From NCBI GenBank assembly GCA_963838035.1, contig CAWIPM010000010.1:1-64000 (forward strand): a DNA stretch of 64,000 nucleotides, in the 5' to 3' direction. Numbering within the stretch: the first letter of the stretch is position 1; every line of letters begins with the position of its first letter. Shown one piece after another: positions 26,241 through 39,519 of this stretch. This DNA comes from CAVVNN01 sp963838035 (GTDB lineage: Bacteria > Actinomycetota > Thermoleophilia > Solirubrobacterales > 70-9). The notes below the pieces were generated by a model, which was given only the letters and a program-made list of their open reading frames with translations, searched no databases and was not told the DNA's origin. Both the position numbers and the translations under genes were made by a program.

Positions 26241-27884
26241 TCAGACGCCGAGCGCCTGCAGCAGCGAGAACATCTCGAGGCCGGACTGGGTCACCCTGCC
26301 CTCGAAGTATTCGGCGTGGCTGATCGGCACTCCGGCGGTGTCGGCGAATCCGATCTCGATCGAGCCGCCGGGCCTGAAGGTCGCGATCTGCTCTCCCGCC
26401 TTCACGATCTGGCCCGCCTGCACAGTGGCGTCGATCCCCTCGTTGACGAAGATCACCTGACCCTTCAGGGGGCCGTCGAGAAGCTGGTAGAGGACCCCGC
26501 CTTCTTCCGGCCAGCCGGGCGCTCCGGTCTGCAGCACTTCGGCGTCGCCGATCGCGACGATCGCCCCGGTCCCGGTGAAGTCGACGCCCTGGTCGATCCG
26601 ACCTGTGACCACTTCGGTGCTGAGCGCAAACGGGTTGACGTAGCTGCCCGCGGCCGCCGGCAGCGCGATCGTCCAATCGACGTAGCGGGCCTGGCAGCGG
26701 CCGGCCAGCCGGTCGGCTTCGGCGAGCACCTCCTGCACGTACCACTCGGCCTGGTTGTGGGCGAAGACGCCGGCCTGAAGGCTCCCGCGCGACCAGATCA
26801 GCCGAGCCAGCGTGGCGGCTGAGTCGGCGGGGTCGGAGTGGAGGATCTTCCCGTCTTCGTCGCCGTCGACTGCGTAGTGCGACCACTCGCTCGGTTCGAG
26901 CCCGAGCGGCCCGGCCGCGCGCAGTTCCCGCTTGTCCATTCCGCGGCCGAAGTTCGACTCCAGCCGCGCCATCGCGGCCAGCGCCCAGACCCCGCGCCGG
27001 CCAAGGCCGTAACGGGCGGCGGCGTCCTCGAAGGCGGTGAGGTATTCGTCGGGAAGTTCCTTGCGCCAGGCAGGCGCCGGCCGGCAGCTCAGCACCTGCA
27101 TCTGCGGCGACATCGCCATCCCGACGGCGGCGCCGCCGACGGCGGGCGCGTAGCACTCGGCGTTGCCGAGCACCTCGGCGACGTACCAATCGGCGTGGTT
27201 GTAGGCATAGATCGCGCCGTAGGTGTCGGACGGCATCCCGGCCGCGCTGAGGTAGCGGGCGGCGGCGAAGATCGCGTCTTCGGGGTTGTAGGGGTCCGCG
27301 ACCCCGTCCCCGTTGGCGTCGACTCCGTAGCCTTCCCAGGTCGAGGGCATGAACTGCATCCAGCCCACCGCGCCGGAGGAGGAGACGTTGAGGTTGGTCC
27401 CGAACGCCGTCTCCACCTCGTTGATCCCGGCGAGGACGGCGGCGCCTTGCGGGCCCAACGCGTAGGCGGCCGCGGCGCGCTGGTAGATCGGCACGAGGAC
27501 CGGCGGCACACCGGTCGCAGCACAGGTCGAAGAGGGGATCGAGGGGACGGTGAAGGTCGACGGCGGCAGCGGGAGGGCGGGAGCCGTTGCCGCCCCCGCC
27601 GGCTTGGTGGAGGCGGGGGAGGAGGGCTTCGTGCCGGTCTTCCTGCCGCTGCCCGCCGAGGTCCCTCCGCTGCCCCGCTTGGACGGCTTCGGGGCGACCG
27701 GCGGCGCTTCCAGCGTGCTGCCCTGCTCGACCGGGGCCGGGCTGGTCGTCGTGCTCGCCGGCTGCTGAGGGGCTGCCGCCGGGGAGGCCGGAGGGGAGGG
27801 GGACGATTCTGCCGCCGAGGCAGCGGGAGCCGCCAGGACGAAGCCGGCGGCGGCGGTCGCGAGGGTGTTGCGAAGCCGACGCAT
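26241..27884 (-). CDS. Secreted lytic transglycosylase with two SLT-like domains and a C-terminal M23/lipoyl-like barrel
   Basis: The 547-residue product has a signal peptide (residues 1-24, ending ASAAE), a Pro/Ser/Thr-rich linker to about 110, and a first SLT_2 domain (about 130-245) with INEVETAFGTNLNV (catalytic Glu), SSSGAVGWMQFMPSTWEGYG and YNHADWYVAEVLG. A second, diverged SLT-like domain follows (about 265-390; MARLESNFGRGMDK). The C-terminal region (GQVIFVNEGIDATVQAGQI, then FRPGGSIEIGFADTAG) resembles the barrel of M23 peptidases or carrier domains. ATG 27884 was chosen because the signal peptide starts there. It lies two bases after the membrane protein stop. It should remodel peptidoglycan outside the cell. 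Confidence 0.85.
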   Translation of the reverse strand: MRRLRNTLATAAAGFVLAAPAASAAESSPSPPASPAAAPQQPASTTTSPAPVEQGSTLEAPPVAPKPSKRGSGGTSAGSGRKTGTKPSSPASTKPAGAATAPALPLPPSTFTVPSIPSSTCAATGVPPVLVPIYQRAAAAYALGPQGAAVLAGINEVETAFGTNLNVSSSGAVGWMQFMPSTWEGYGVDANGDGVADPYNPEDAIFAAARYLSAAGMPSDTYGAIYAYNHADWYVAEVLGNAECYAPAVGGAAVGMAMSPQMQVLSCRPAPAWRKELPDEYLTAFEDAAARYGLGRRGVWALAAMARLESNFGRGMDKRELRAAGPLGLEPSEWSHYAVDGDEDGKILHSDPADSAATLARLIWSRGSLQAGVFAHNQAEWYVQEVLAEADRLAGRCQARYVDWTIALPAAAGSYVNPFALSTEVVTGRIDQGVDFTGTGAIVAIGDAEVLQTGAPGWPEEGGVLYQLLDGPLKGQVIFVNEGIDATVQAGQIVKAGEQIATFRPGGSIEIGFADTAGVPISHAEYFEGRVTQSGLEMFSLLQALGV

Positions 27885-27886
27885 GC

Positions 27887-28759
27887 TCAGCCCAGAATTT
27901 CCTCGACTTGCCATTTGCCGCTCCGTTTGTCCCAGCTCAGCTCGAGGCGCAGCTCGCTGGTTACGCCCAGCCGCAGCAGCGAGACGCTGACCGGGTAGGC
28001 GCCTTGACGCGAGGGCCCGGCGACCACGTTGAGGACCTTTGCCTGCGGGACCTTGACGTTGGCGGGAAGGCGGGGCGGGCGCTTCAGCAGCGAGTGGGCG
28101 AGCCGCGGCGTCGCCGTCTCGCCGAAGGCGGTGCGGACCGCGGCGCTCGACTCGCCGGTCTCGTAGAGAACGAAGGCATCGGAGAACTGCCGTGCCACCT
28201 TGACCGCAGCCGGCCCGGCGGGCTTGCCCGTGGCGCCAACGGTCGAGGATGCCGAGGTGGAGCCCACCTGGGCAGCGCCGGCCGAGGCCCGGGCCGTCGC
28301 CGCTTCCCCGCCTGCAAGTTTTGCTGCAGCCGCCGCCGGCGGCGCAGAGAAGATGGGAGGCGCGCCCTGGAGGGTGTGAGCGTCTGGTGCAGTCCGATGC
28401 GAAGCCTTCGCTGTGACCGTCGGCGCGACCGGCGCGCCGGCGCGCAGGGCCACGGTGTTGCCGCCGCCGTTCGGCGCTGCCCAGAGCAGGCCCGCCACTC
28501 CGGCTGCGACGGCGGCCAGGACCAGCCCCACGACGGCGAGCAGCCGCACCGGTCCGTCCAGGTCGAACCGCTCCTGAAGCGGCCAGACCAGCTTCTTCTC
28601 GACCGTCCAGGCGGCCCGCTCGAGCACCCCCTTGACTGCGTCCACGGCGCTTCCGGCCACGTCGCCCGCGTTCCAGACGACGCGCTCCTCTACGGCCCAC
28701 GCCGCGTTGGCGAGCGAGGAGCGCAGCCGCGCAGGCGGATGAGTGTGGGTCGTCGGCAT
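27887..28759 (-). CDS. Membrane-anchored protein of unknown function
   Basis: The 290-residue protein has a soluble N-terminal region, one membrane segment at residues about 71-94 (VRLLAVVGLVLAAVAAGVAG), an Ala/Ser/Pro-rich exported linker and a C-terminal globular domain of about 100 residues (VKVARQFSDAFVLYETGE and onward to WDKRSGKWQVEEIL) that looks like a small NTF2/TraC-like fold. No recognised family. It is two bases from the transglycosylase gene downstream, so the two probably work together at the cell wall. Confidence 0.7.
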   Translation of the reverse strand: MPTTHTHPPARLRSSLANAAWAVEERVVWNAGDVAGSAVDAVKGVLERAAWTVEKKLVWPLQERFDLDGPVRLLAVVGLVLAAVAAGVAGLLWAAPNGGGNTVALRAGAPVAPTVTAKASHRTAPDAHTLQGAPPIFSAPPAAAAAKLAGGEAATARASAGAAQVGSTSASSTVGATGKPAGPAAVKVARQFSDAFVLYETGESSAAVRTAFGETATPRLAHSLLKRPPRLPANVKVPQAKVLNVVAGPSRQGAYPVSVSLLRLGVTSELRLELSWDKRSGKWQVEEILG

Positions 28760-28807
28760 CGTCGGGTCCGGGCGTTTCGGCTCGTTGGTTATACGTCGGA
28801 GTGTGCC

Positions 28808-31389
<2,582 letters not shown>

Positions 31390-31390
<1 letters not shown>

Positions 31391-31749
31391 CAGCTTCCCT
31401 TCCCGTTCCAGACCTTCCGCTCCAGCTCTTCGGCGCGCTGCCTTGCCCGCCCCAGCTCTGCGCGCATCTTCTCGACCTGCTCTTCCATCTTCAGCACGAT
31501 CTCGACGCCGGCCAGGTTCAGGCCTTCCTCCGAGGTCATGCGCTGGATCCTGCGCAGGCGCTCGACGTCGAGCTGGGAGTACAGCCGGGTGTTCTTGGGC
31601 GAGCGCTTCGGCCGGATCAGGCCCCGTGCCTCATACATCCGCAGCGTCTGCGGGTGCATGTGGGCGAGCTCGGCCGCGACCGAGATCATGAAGACGCCGC
31701 GCTCGGAATCGATCGAGACATCGATGCGTTCGCGCCGCGCCGCGCTCAC
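31390..31749 (-). CDS. hspR: HspR, MerR-family heat-shock repressor
   Basis: The 119-residue protein has a MerR-type winged helix: VFMISVAAELAHMHPQTLRM, then YEARGLIRPKRSPKNTRLYS and DVERLRRIQRMTSEEGLNLA, followed by a coiled coil. HspR represses dnaK operons in actinobacteria, with DnaK as co-repressor (family knowledge). GTG 31749 was chosen because it overlaps the dnaJ stop (GTGA). The longer frame to 32352 is antisense-like coding in dnaJ. Confidence 0.93.
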
Positions 31750-32852
31750 CGCGCCGCCTTTCGCAGCAGTTCCTCGCGCGGATCGGAGCCGTTGAAGGCT
31801 TCGGCCAGCTTTGCCGCCGCCTCCTCCTGCGCCTCGGTCAGCTGCTCGGGCACCTCGATCTCGAGCCGGTAGCGGATGTCGCCGCGTCCCTTGCCGCGCG
31901 GCCTCGGCGCTCCCTCGCCACGCAGTCGCTGGATCGAGCCGTGCTTGGTGCCTGCACCGACCTTGATCTTCTTCGTGCCCTCCAGGGTCGGCACCTCGAT
32001 CGTCGCCCCGCGCAGCGCCTCGACGATCGTGATCGGCACGGTCACCTCGAGGTTGCCGCCATCGAGCCGCCTGAAGACAGGGGAGGGGGTGACCCGCGTG
32101 GTCACGAAGAGGTCGCCCGGCGGCCCGCCGCGCTGCCCGGCCTCGCCCTTGCCGGCGAGCCGGATGCGGGCGCCGTTCTTGACTCCGGCTGGAATCTTCA
32201 CCTTGTAGCTCTTGGTCTGCTGGGTCAGGCCGCTGCCGCCACAGGTCGAGCAGGGGTCCTCGATGATCTGGCCGGCGCCCCCGCACTGCGGGCAGGGCTG
32301 GCTGATCGAGAAGAAGCCCTGGCTCTGGGCGTCGATGCCGCGCCCTTCGCATCGGGGGCAGGTGACGGGATTGGTCCCGGGTTTCGCCCCACTTCCGTGG
32401 CAGGTCGGGCAGCGTTCCGCCTTCGGCACCGTGACGTTGACCTGGGCACCGTTGACGGCCTGGTCAAAGGTGAGTCTGATCTCGGTTTCGAGGTCGCGGC
32501 CGCGCACCTGCTGCGCCCGCGGCCGCCCACCGCCTCCGCCGCGGTTGAAGAGGTTGGAGAAGATGTCGCCGACGTCGAAGCCCCCGGCCGCGCCGCCGCC
32601 CGGCCCGAACGGGCCGGCGCCGCCCCCACCGAACCCGCCGAACGTCCCGCCCGCGTCGTACTCCCTGCGCTTCTCGGAGTCCGAGAGCGTGTCGTAGGCG
32701 CCCTGAACCTCCTTGAACCGCTCCTCCGCCGAAGGGTCGTCGGGGTTCCGATCCGGGTGGTATTTGCGCGCCAGCTTCCGGTACGCCTTCTTGATCTCCT
32801 CCTCGGAGGCCCCTCTGGCAACGCCCAGCGTCTTGTAGAGATCGTCAGCCAC
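31746..32852 (-). CDS. dnaJ: DnaJ co-chaperone (type I)
   Basis: The 368-residue protein has a J domain (HPD at 32-34 in KYHPDRNPDD), a Gly/Phe-rich region, a zinc domain with four CxxCxGxG repeats (CPTCHGSG, CPRCEGRG, CPQCGGAG, CSTCGGSG) and the C-terminal substrate-binding barrels ending before the hspR overlap. It delivers substrates to DnaK and stimulates its ATPase. It overlaps the grpE 3' end by eight bases and hspR by four. Confidence 0.97.
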   Translation of the reverse strand: MADDLYKTLGVARGASEEEIKKAYRKLARKYHPDRNPDDPSAEERFKEVQGAYDTLSDSEKRREYDAGGTFGGFGGGGAGPFGPGGGAAGGFDVGDIFSNLFNRGGGGGRPRAQQVRGRDLETEIRLTFDQAVNGAQVNVTVPKAERCPTCHGSGAKPGTNPVTCPRCEGRGIDAQSQGFFSISQPCPQCGGAGQIIEDPCSTCGGSGLTQQTKSYKVKIPAGVKNGARIRLAGKGEAGQRGGPPGDLFVTTRVTPSPVFRRLDGGNLEVTVPITIVEALRGATIEVPTLEGTKKIKVGAGTKHGSIQRLRGEGAPRPRGKGRGDIRYRLEIEVPEQLTEAQEEAAAKLAEAFNGSDPREELLRKAAR

Positions 32853-33464
32853 GGCCCTCCTGCTCGCTCACCACCACACGAGCCGGGCGGATCAGCTGCT
32901 CCCCGAGCCGGTACCCCTTCTGCAAGACCTCGATGACGACCCCCGCTTCAACCCCATCCGCCGGCTGAGTGGAGAGCGCCTCATGCAACATCGGGTCGAA
33001 CCTCTCCCCCTTGGGGTCAACCGCCTCGACCCCGCTGCGGCCCAGCGAGTCCCGCAGGCTCCTGAACACGAGCAGCACACCGTGCGCCAACCCGTCCTCG
33101 GAATCCCCTTCCGGGTCCAGCCCCGCCGCCTGAATCGCCCGCTCCAGATCGTCTAGCACCGGGATCACGTCCCTGAGAAGCTCGCCCTTTCCGCGCGCGA
33201 CGGCCGCCTGCACGTCCGCGGCCATCCGTTTCCGGTAGTTCTCGAAGTCGGCCTTCGTCCTGCGAGCCAGTTCGAGGAACTCATCTCTCTCGCGCTGGGT
33301 GTCGGCAAGGAGTGCATCGAGGTCGCTGTCAACCTGCTCCGCCCCTTCCGCGGGTGGCGCAGGTGATGGGGGGGTCGAGGACGCCTCCGCCCGCAGCGCC
33401 CCCCCATCACCTGGGTCAGGACCCGCGGGCGAGCGCTCCCGGATTTCGTCGTCCTGGGAAAACG

Positions 33465-33468
<4 letters not shown>
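32845..33468 (-). CDS. grpE: GrpE nucleotide exchange factor
   Basis: The 207-residue protein has a disordered Pro/Glu-rich start, a long helix (LLADTQRERDEFLELARRTK, then ADFENYRKRMAADVQAAV) and the GrpE beta domain (GERFDPMLHEALSTQPADG, VIEVLQKGYRLGEQLIRPAR, VVVSEQ). It releases ADP from DnaK. It overlaps dnaK by four bases (ATGA) and dnaJ by eight. Confidence 0.96.
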
Positions 33469-35369
<1,901 letters not shown>

Positions 35370-35423
35370 TTTGTCGCGTACCTCCAGGGGTTTCGTTAAT
35401 CCAGCCTATGAAATCTAAGTGCC

Positions 35424-35452
35424 AGTATGGCAGATTACTCCGGGACCTCCAA
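35424..35452 (-). promoter_or_regulatory. Candidate dnaK operon promoter with overlapping operator-like palindrome
   Basis: Read on the minus strand, TTGGAG (-35) and CATACT (-10) are separated by exactly 17 bases. The -10 sits inside an inverted repeat, TGCCA-GTA-TGGCA (35420-35432 on the plus strand), with partly matching outer arms (ATCT/AGAT). This is where a repressor such as HspR would bind. The classic HspR element (CTTGAGT-N7-ACTCAAG) was not found. The start of transcription would fall near 35416, about 47 bases from the dnaK GTG. Confidence 0.5.
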
Positions 35453-35559
35453 GCAGCATGGCCCCGCTTGCTCGGTGGAACCTCGAGGAAGGCCAGGACC
35501 GCTGCCTCCGCTTTGTCGCTGCCCCAAACAACGTGGGGAAGGGAACAGCGGAGTTGGGT

Positions 35560-35976
35560 TTAGCCCTCGCCCGCGGTGTTGGCGACGAATTCGGCGACTT
35601 CCTTCGATTGGGCTTCGTTCAGGATGCCGCCGGGCATCCGCCCCGGGGTGCTGCTGTCGACGCCCTTCCTGACCGCGTTGAGGACGCGGCCTTCGATCGA
35701 TTCGATCGTCTGCTCGGCGGTCGGCCCGCTCGGTGGGCCGTTCGGCGCCAGCAGTTCGTCGAGGTTGGGCGCGTAATTGCCGTCGGTGCCCGCCGCGTAG
35801 AGCGTGTGGCAGGTGCCGCAGTTGGTCTGGAAAAGCGACTGGCCGCCCTTCAGGTTGGCCGCGACGGCCTCTGCGCCCGTCGCCGCATCGCCTCGCGAGC
35901 GGAAGGCGAGCCAGGGGATCAGCACCGCGAGGACGAGGACCACCAGCCCGAAGACGATGAAGGTCTTTCTGCTCAT
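35560..35976 (-). CDS. Membrane-anchored mono-haem cytochrome c
   Basis: The 138-residue protein has an N-terminal membrane anchor (TFIVFGLVVLVLAVLIPWLA), then a cytochrome c domain with the haem motif CGTCH (53-57, in LFQTNCGTCHTLYAAG) and a likely methionine ligand in GRMPGGILNEAQ. It should carry electrons outside the membrane. ATG 35976 was chosen at the membrane anchor; the longer frame to 36057 overlaps the nth 3' end. It is separated from dnaK by about 190 bases holding the heat-shock promoter. Confidence 0.85.
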   Translation of the reverse strand: MSRKTFIVFGLVVLVLAVLIPWLAFRSRGDAATGAEAVAANLKGGQSLFQTNCGTCHTLYAAGTDGNYAPNLDELLAPNGPPSGPTAEQTIESIEGRVLNAVRKGVDSSTPGRMPGGILNEAQSKEVAEFVANTAGEG

Positions 35977-36040
35977 CACATGGCCTCGCGCTTCGCTCGC
36001 TGCACGAAGAACCAGAGATGCACGTTTGCTCGCTCCGCGC

Positions 36041-36646
36041 TCATTTGCGCTCGGCACGGTACCAAGGACACATCCGGCGCAGCTCGCACTCTCGGCAGCG
36101 CGGCTTCGGCCGGCAGACCTCGCGCCCGTGGCGGATCAGGTTCATGTGCAGCTCGTAGGCGTCCTCGGGGTCGACGACCGCAAGCATCTCGTCGTGGGCG
36201 CGCTCGAAAGAGGCCTTCGGCGGGAAGAGGCCGAGCCGTCCCCCGACGCGGTGGATATGGACGTCGACCGGGATCTCGGGGATGCCCCAGGTGAAGATCA
36301 GGACGCAGGCCGCGGTTTTGCGACCGACCCCCGGCAGGGAGAGGAGGAACTCGAGCGACTCCTCGCGCGGGGTGGGCGGCGCGGTCCAGTCGAGGTCCGG
36401 GTGCTCGCCGAGCCGCTCGAGGATCGCCTGGATGCGAGGCGCCTTCTGCTTGCCGAGCCCGCCGGGCCGGATCGCCTCCTCGACCTCGCTCACCGGCGCG
36501 TCCCGCACCTCCTCCCAGGTCGAGAACCGCTCCCGCAGTGCCGCGAACGCCCGATCCCGGTTGCGGTCATTGGTGTGCTGGGAGAGCACGGTCTTGACCA
36601 GCTCCGCGATCGGGTGCCCGTGCGGCTCCGACACCGGCTCGCCCAT
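36041..36646 (-). CDS. nth: Endonuclease III-type DNA glycosylase
   Basis: The 201-residue HhH-GPD enzyme removes oxidised pyrimidines. It has the helix-hairpin-helix LLSLPGVGRKTAACVLIFTW with the catalytic Lys, the catalytic Asp in IPVDVHIHRVGGRLG and four C-terminal cysteines for a 4Fe-4S cluster (C-x5-C-x2-C-x5-C in CRPKPRCRECELRRMC). It lacks the ~20 N-terminal residues usual in relatives. These appear in another frame just upstream (MTWKRPERRRVRAIRDRLRE from ATG 36710), so a one-base change near 36636 may have split the gene or moved the start to ATG 36646. Confidence 0.88.
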   Translation of the reverse strand: MGEPVSEPHGHPIAELVKTVLSQHTNDRNRDRAFAALRERFSTWEEVRDAPVSEVEEAIRPGGLGKQKAPRIQAILERLGEHPDLDWTAPPTPREESLEFLLSLPGVGRKTAACVLIFTWGIPEIPVDVHIHRVGGRLGLFPPKASFERAHDEMLAVVDPEDAYELHMNLIRHGREVCRPKPRCRECELRRMCPWYRAERK

Positions 36647-36795
36647 ACATCTCCCTCAACCGATCCCGAATCGCCCTGACCCGCCGTCTTTCCGGCCGTT
36701 TCCACGTCATCCGCGCGCCCGACCCTAGCCGTCCCTTAACCGGGTAATTACAATCGACCGGGTGTCTCGGGCTTTTGCGCGCATAACCGCCAGGC

Positions 36796-37542
36796 TTGCC
36801 CCAGGGCTGGGGCGACGCCGGCCGCCAGCTCGGCATCCTGGTCCTGGTCGACGTCGCCTACGAGCTGGTCCGCGGCATCGCCGACGGACAGCGCGCCGAC
36901 GCGATCGCCCACGGGCAGCAGGTGATCGAATTCGAGCGCTCGACGCACAGCTTCTTCGAGCCCAGCCTTCAGGCCTTCTTCCTGCCCGCCCACTGGCTGA
37001 TCGACTTCGCCAACCAGGTCTACCTCAACGCCCAGTTCTCGATTGCGCTCGGCTTCCTGATCTGGCTCTACCTCCGCCGCAATGAGTCCTACTACTTCGT
37101 CCGCAACATGTTCGTGGTCTCGATGGGGCTGGCGCTGATCGGCTACACGCTGTTCCCGACGGCGCCGCCGCGGATGTTCCCCGAACACGGTTTCGTCGAC
37201 ACGATCGTCGACTTCTCCAACGTCAATCACGACTCGTCGCTGGCGAAGATCTTCATCAACCCCTACGCGGCGGTGCCGAGCATGCACTGCGCCTTCGCGT
37301 TGATGATCGGCTGCACCGGCGTGATGGTCTGCCGCAACTGGTTCGCGAAATCCCTCTGGGCCGTCTGGCCGCTGCTGGTCACCTGGGTCGTGATCGTCAC
37401 CGCCAATCACTACTGGGTCGACGCGGTTCTCGGCTGGACCGTCGCCGCCACCGCGGCGCTGGTCGCCCACCGGCTTCTGGCCCGCGCCCGCCCGCATGCC
37501 TGGGCTTGGCGGACGGAGACTCCCCAGGAGGCGGAGGTATAG
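36796..37542 (+). CDS. PAP2-superfamily phosphatase / inositolphosphotransferase-like membrane protein
   Basis: The 248-residue protein has about six membrane segments and the C-terminal PAP2 motifs: PYAAVPSMHCAFALMIGC (His164) and VTANHYWVDAVLGW (His205, Asp209). The first KxxxxxxRP motif is not obvious, as in the Aur1/Ipt1-like PAP2_3 branch. Because the next genes make phosphatidylinositol (CDP-alcohol transferase, Ino1), it could dephosphorylate phosphatidylinositol phosphate, the product of the actinobacterial route; this is inference. The start is TTG 36796. Confidence 0.75.
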   Translation: MPQGWGDAGRQLGILVLVDVAYELVRGIADGQRADAIAHGQQVIEFERSTHSFFEPSLQAFFLPAHWLIDFANQVYLNAQFSIALGFLIWLYLRRNESYYFVRNMFVVSMGLALIGYTLFPTAPPRMFPEHGFVDTIVDFSNVNHDSSLAKIFINPYAAVPSMHCAFALMIGCTGVMVCRNWFAKSLWAVWPLLVTWVVIVTANHYWVDAVLGWTVAATAALVAHRLLARARPHAWAWRTETPQEAEV

Positions 37543-37586
37543 GGCTTTCCGCCCCTCGTCCCTCCGGATGATCTAGCCTCACAGCG

Positions 37587-38276
37587 ATGGAACCTTCGGC
37601 GCCCTCGAGGGCAGCTGGCGGCCGCCGCGACGGCCGCCAGGCCCGCAACGGGCAGGAGCTGCGCAGCTACGCCCGCGACCGGCTGATCGAGTCGCGGCTG
37701 ACGCCCAACGCGATCTCGATGGTGGGCCTGGCGCTCAACCTGGTCGCGGCGGCGCTCGTCACCCAGCGGCTCTTCTTCCTTGCCGGTGTCGCTTTCATCA
37801 TCGGCTCGGTCATGGACACGCTCGACGGCCGCTACTCGCGAATGTCGGGCAAGGGAACGCTTTTCGGCGCATTCCTCGACTCGACGCTCGATCGGATCGA
37901 GGAGGGCATCGTGCTCGCCGCGGTCGCCGGATACTTCGCCGCCAACGGGCAGGACTTCGCCGCCGCGATGTGCGTGGTCGCGGTGCTCGGCTCGCTGATG
38001 GTCTCCTACACGCGGGCTCGCGCCGAGGCGCTCGGGGTCGAGTGCAAGGTGGGTTTGGCGACGCGGCCGGTCAGAGTGGTGCTACTTTCGATCGGGTTGG
38101 TCTTCGCCAAGGGGGCCGGGCTCGGCGATTTCGAGCTGCTGGCCCCCTCGATCTACGTGATCGCGGCATTGACCATCGTCACCGTGATCCAGCGCGTATG
38201 GCATGTGCGAAACGAGCTCTCCAAAGAGGCACCGGGCGTCCCCAGCGACGACGGCGGCCGCGCGGATGGGCTGTAA
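37587..38276 (+). CDS. CDP-alcohol phosphatidyltransferase (probable phosphatidylinositol phosphate synthase)
   Basis: The 229-residue membrane enzyme carries the family motif as DTLDGRYSRMSGKGTLFG and AFLDSTLDR: Asp77, Asp80, Gly81, then Asp98 and Asp102. The usual Ala-Arg of DGxxAR is Ser-Arg here. Five or six hydrophobic segments follow. Location between a PAP2 protein and ino1 suggests it transfers a phosphatidyl group to inositol 3-phosphate, the actinobacterial route to phosphatidylinositol. It is 61 bases upstream of ino1 on the same strand. Confidence 0.85.
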   Translation: MEPSAPSRAAGGRRDGRQARNGQELRSYARDRLIESRLTPNAISMVGLALNLVAAALVTQRLFFLAGVAFIIGSVMDTLDGRYSRMSGKGTLFGAFLDSTLDRIEEGIVLAAVAGYFAANGQDFAAAMCVVAVLGSLMVSYTRARAEALGVECKVGLATRPVRVVLLSIGLVFAKGAGLGDFELLAPSIYVIAALTIVTVIQRVWHVRNELSKEAPGVPSDDGGRADGL

Positions 38277-38337
38277 CCAGTCGAGTCGCAGGGTGTGCTT
38301 TGCCACCTAGCCCGACCGAGGAAGGACTTCGAATTTC

Positions 38338-39519
38338 ATGAGTGAGAGCAACGGAGCAAGCGGCAGCAACGGCGCCGGTCGCACGGATGACAAGGTCCGC
38401 GTCGCGATCGTCGGCGTCGGCAACTGCGCCAGCTCCTTCATCCAGGGCGTCCACTACTACCGCGACGCCGACCCCTCCGAGGAAGTCCCCGGACTGATGC
38501 ACGTCGATCTCGGCGGCTACCACGTTCGCGACGTCGAGTTCGTCGCCGCCTTCGACATCGACGCCGAGAAGGTCGGGAAGGACCTCTCCGAGGCGATCTG
38601 GTCCGGCCAGAACAACACGATCAAGTTCGCCGACGTGCCGAACCTCGGGATCGAGGTCCAGCGGGGCATGACCCATGACGGCCTCGGCAAGTACCTCAAG
38701 CAGAAGATCAAGAAGGCGCCGGGCGAGACGGCCGACATCGTCGGCATCCTCAAGGAGACCAAGGCCGATGTGCTGGTCTGCTACCTGCCGGTCGGCTCTG
38801 AGCAGGCGACCAAGTGGTACGTCGAGCAGGCGCTGAAGGCCGGTGTCGGCTTCGTCAACTGCCTCCCCGTCTTCATCGCCCGTGAGGATTACTGGGACAA
38901 ACGCTTCGCGGACGCGGGGCTGCCGATCATCGGCGATGACATCAAGTCCCAGGTCGGGGCGACGATCGTCCACCGTCAGCTCGCCCGCCTCTTCCACGAC
39001 CGCGGCGTGCGGATGGAGCGCACCTCCCAGCTCAACGTCGGCGGCAATATGGACTTCTTCAACATGCTCGAGCGCGAGCGGCTCGACTCGAAGAAGATCT
39101 CGAAGACGAACGCGGTCACCTCGATCATGGGCCACGAGCTGCCCGAGGAGGACGTCCACGTCGGACCCTCCGACTATGTCGCCTGGCTCACCGATCGAAA
39201 GTGGGCGCACATCCGCCTCGAGGGCAAAGCCTTCGGCGACGTCCCGCTCAACGTCGAGCTGAAGCTCGAGGTCTGGGATTCCCCGAACTCGGCCGGTGTA
39301 GTCATCGACGCGGTGCGGATCCTCAAGCTGGCGCTCAACAACGGCATCGCCGGCCAGCTCGACGGCCCCTCCAGCTACCTGATGAAGTCGCCCCACACCC
39401 AGCGCCCCGACGACGAGGCGCGCGTGAAGACCGAGAAGTTCATCGCGGCCCACGCGCGTGGCAAGTCCTCGGCGCTCGGCGCGAGGAAGGCCGCAGAAGT
39501 CGAAAAGGCGGATGCATAG
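38338..39519 (+). CDS. ino1: Inositol-3-phosphate synthase
   Basis: The 393-residue enzyme turns glucose 6-phosphate into inositol 3-phosphate with NAD. It opens with VRVAIVGVGNCASSFIQGVH (dinucleotide-binding), and has VLVCYLPVGSEQATKWYVEQ, FVNCLPVFIA, LPIIGDDIKSQVGATIVHRQ, the LNVGGNMDFFNMLERERLDS signature and SDYVAWLTDRKWAHIRLEG. This is the actinobacterial/archaeal short form. GAAGGAC precedes ATG 38338. It feeds the CDP-alcohol transferase next door. The Ser/Gly/Asn-rich first 17 residues are an extension. Confidence 0.97.
   Translation: MSESNGASGSNGAGRTDDKVRVAIVGVGNCASSFIQGVHYYRDADPSEEVPGLMHVDLGGYHVRDVEFVAAFDIDAEKVGKDLSEAIWSGQNNTIKFADVPNLGIEVQRGMTHDGLGKYLKQKIKKAPGETADIVGILKETKADVLVCYLPVGSEQATKWYVEQALKAGVGFVNCLPVFIAREDYWDKRFADAGLPIIGDDIKSQVGATIVHRQLARLFHDRGVRMERTSQLNVGGNMDFFNMLERERLDSKKISKTNAVTSIMGHELPEEDVHVGPSDYVAWLTDRKWAHIRLEGKAFGDVPLNVELKLEVWDSPNSAGVVIDAVRILKLALNNGIAGQLDGPSSYLMKSPHTQRPDDEARVKTEKFIAAHARGKSSALGARKAAEVEKADA

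Noticed and set aside
27885..28700. N-terminal extension of the lytic transglycosylase
   Set aside because: It overlaps the membrane protein in another frame; the signal peptide starts at 27884.
35370..35559. CIRCE or classic HspR (HAIR) operator before dnaK
   Set aside because: Neither the TTAGCACTC/GAGTGCTAA nor the CTTGAGT/ACTCAAG half sites are present.
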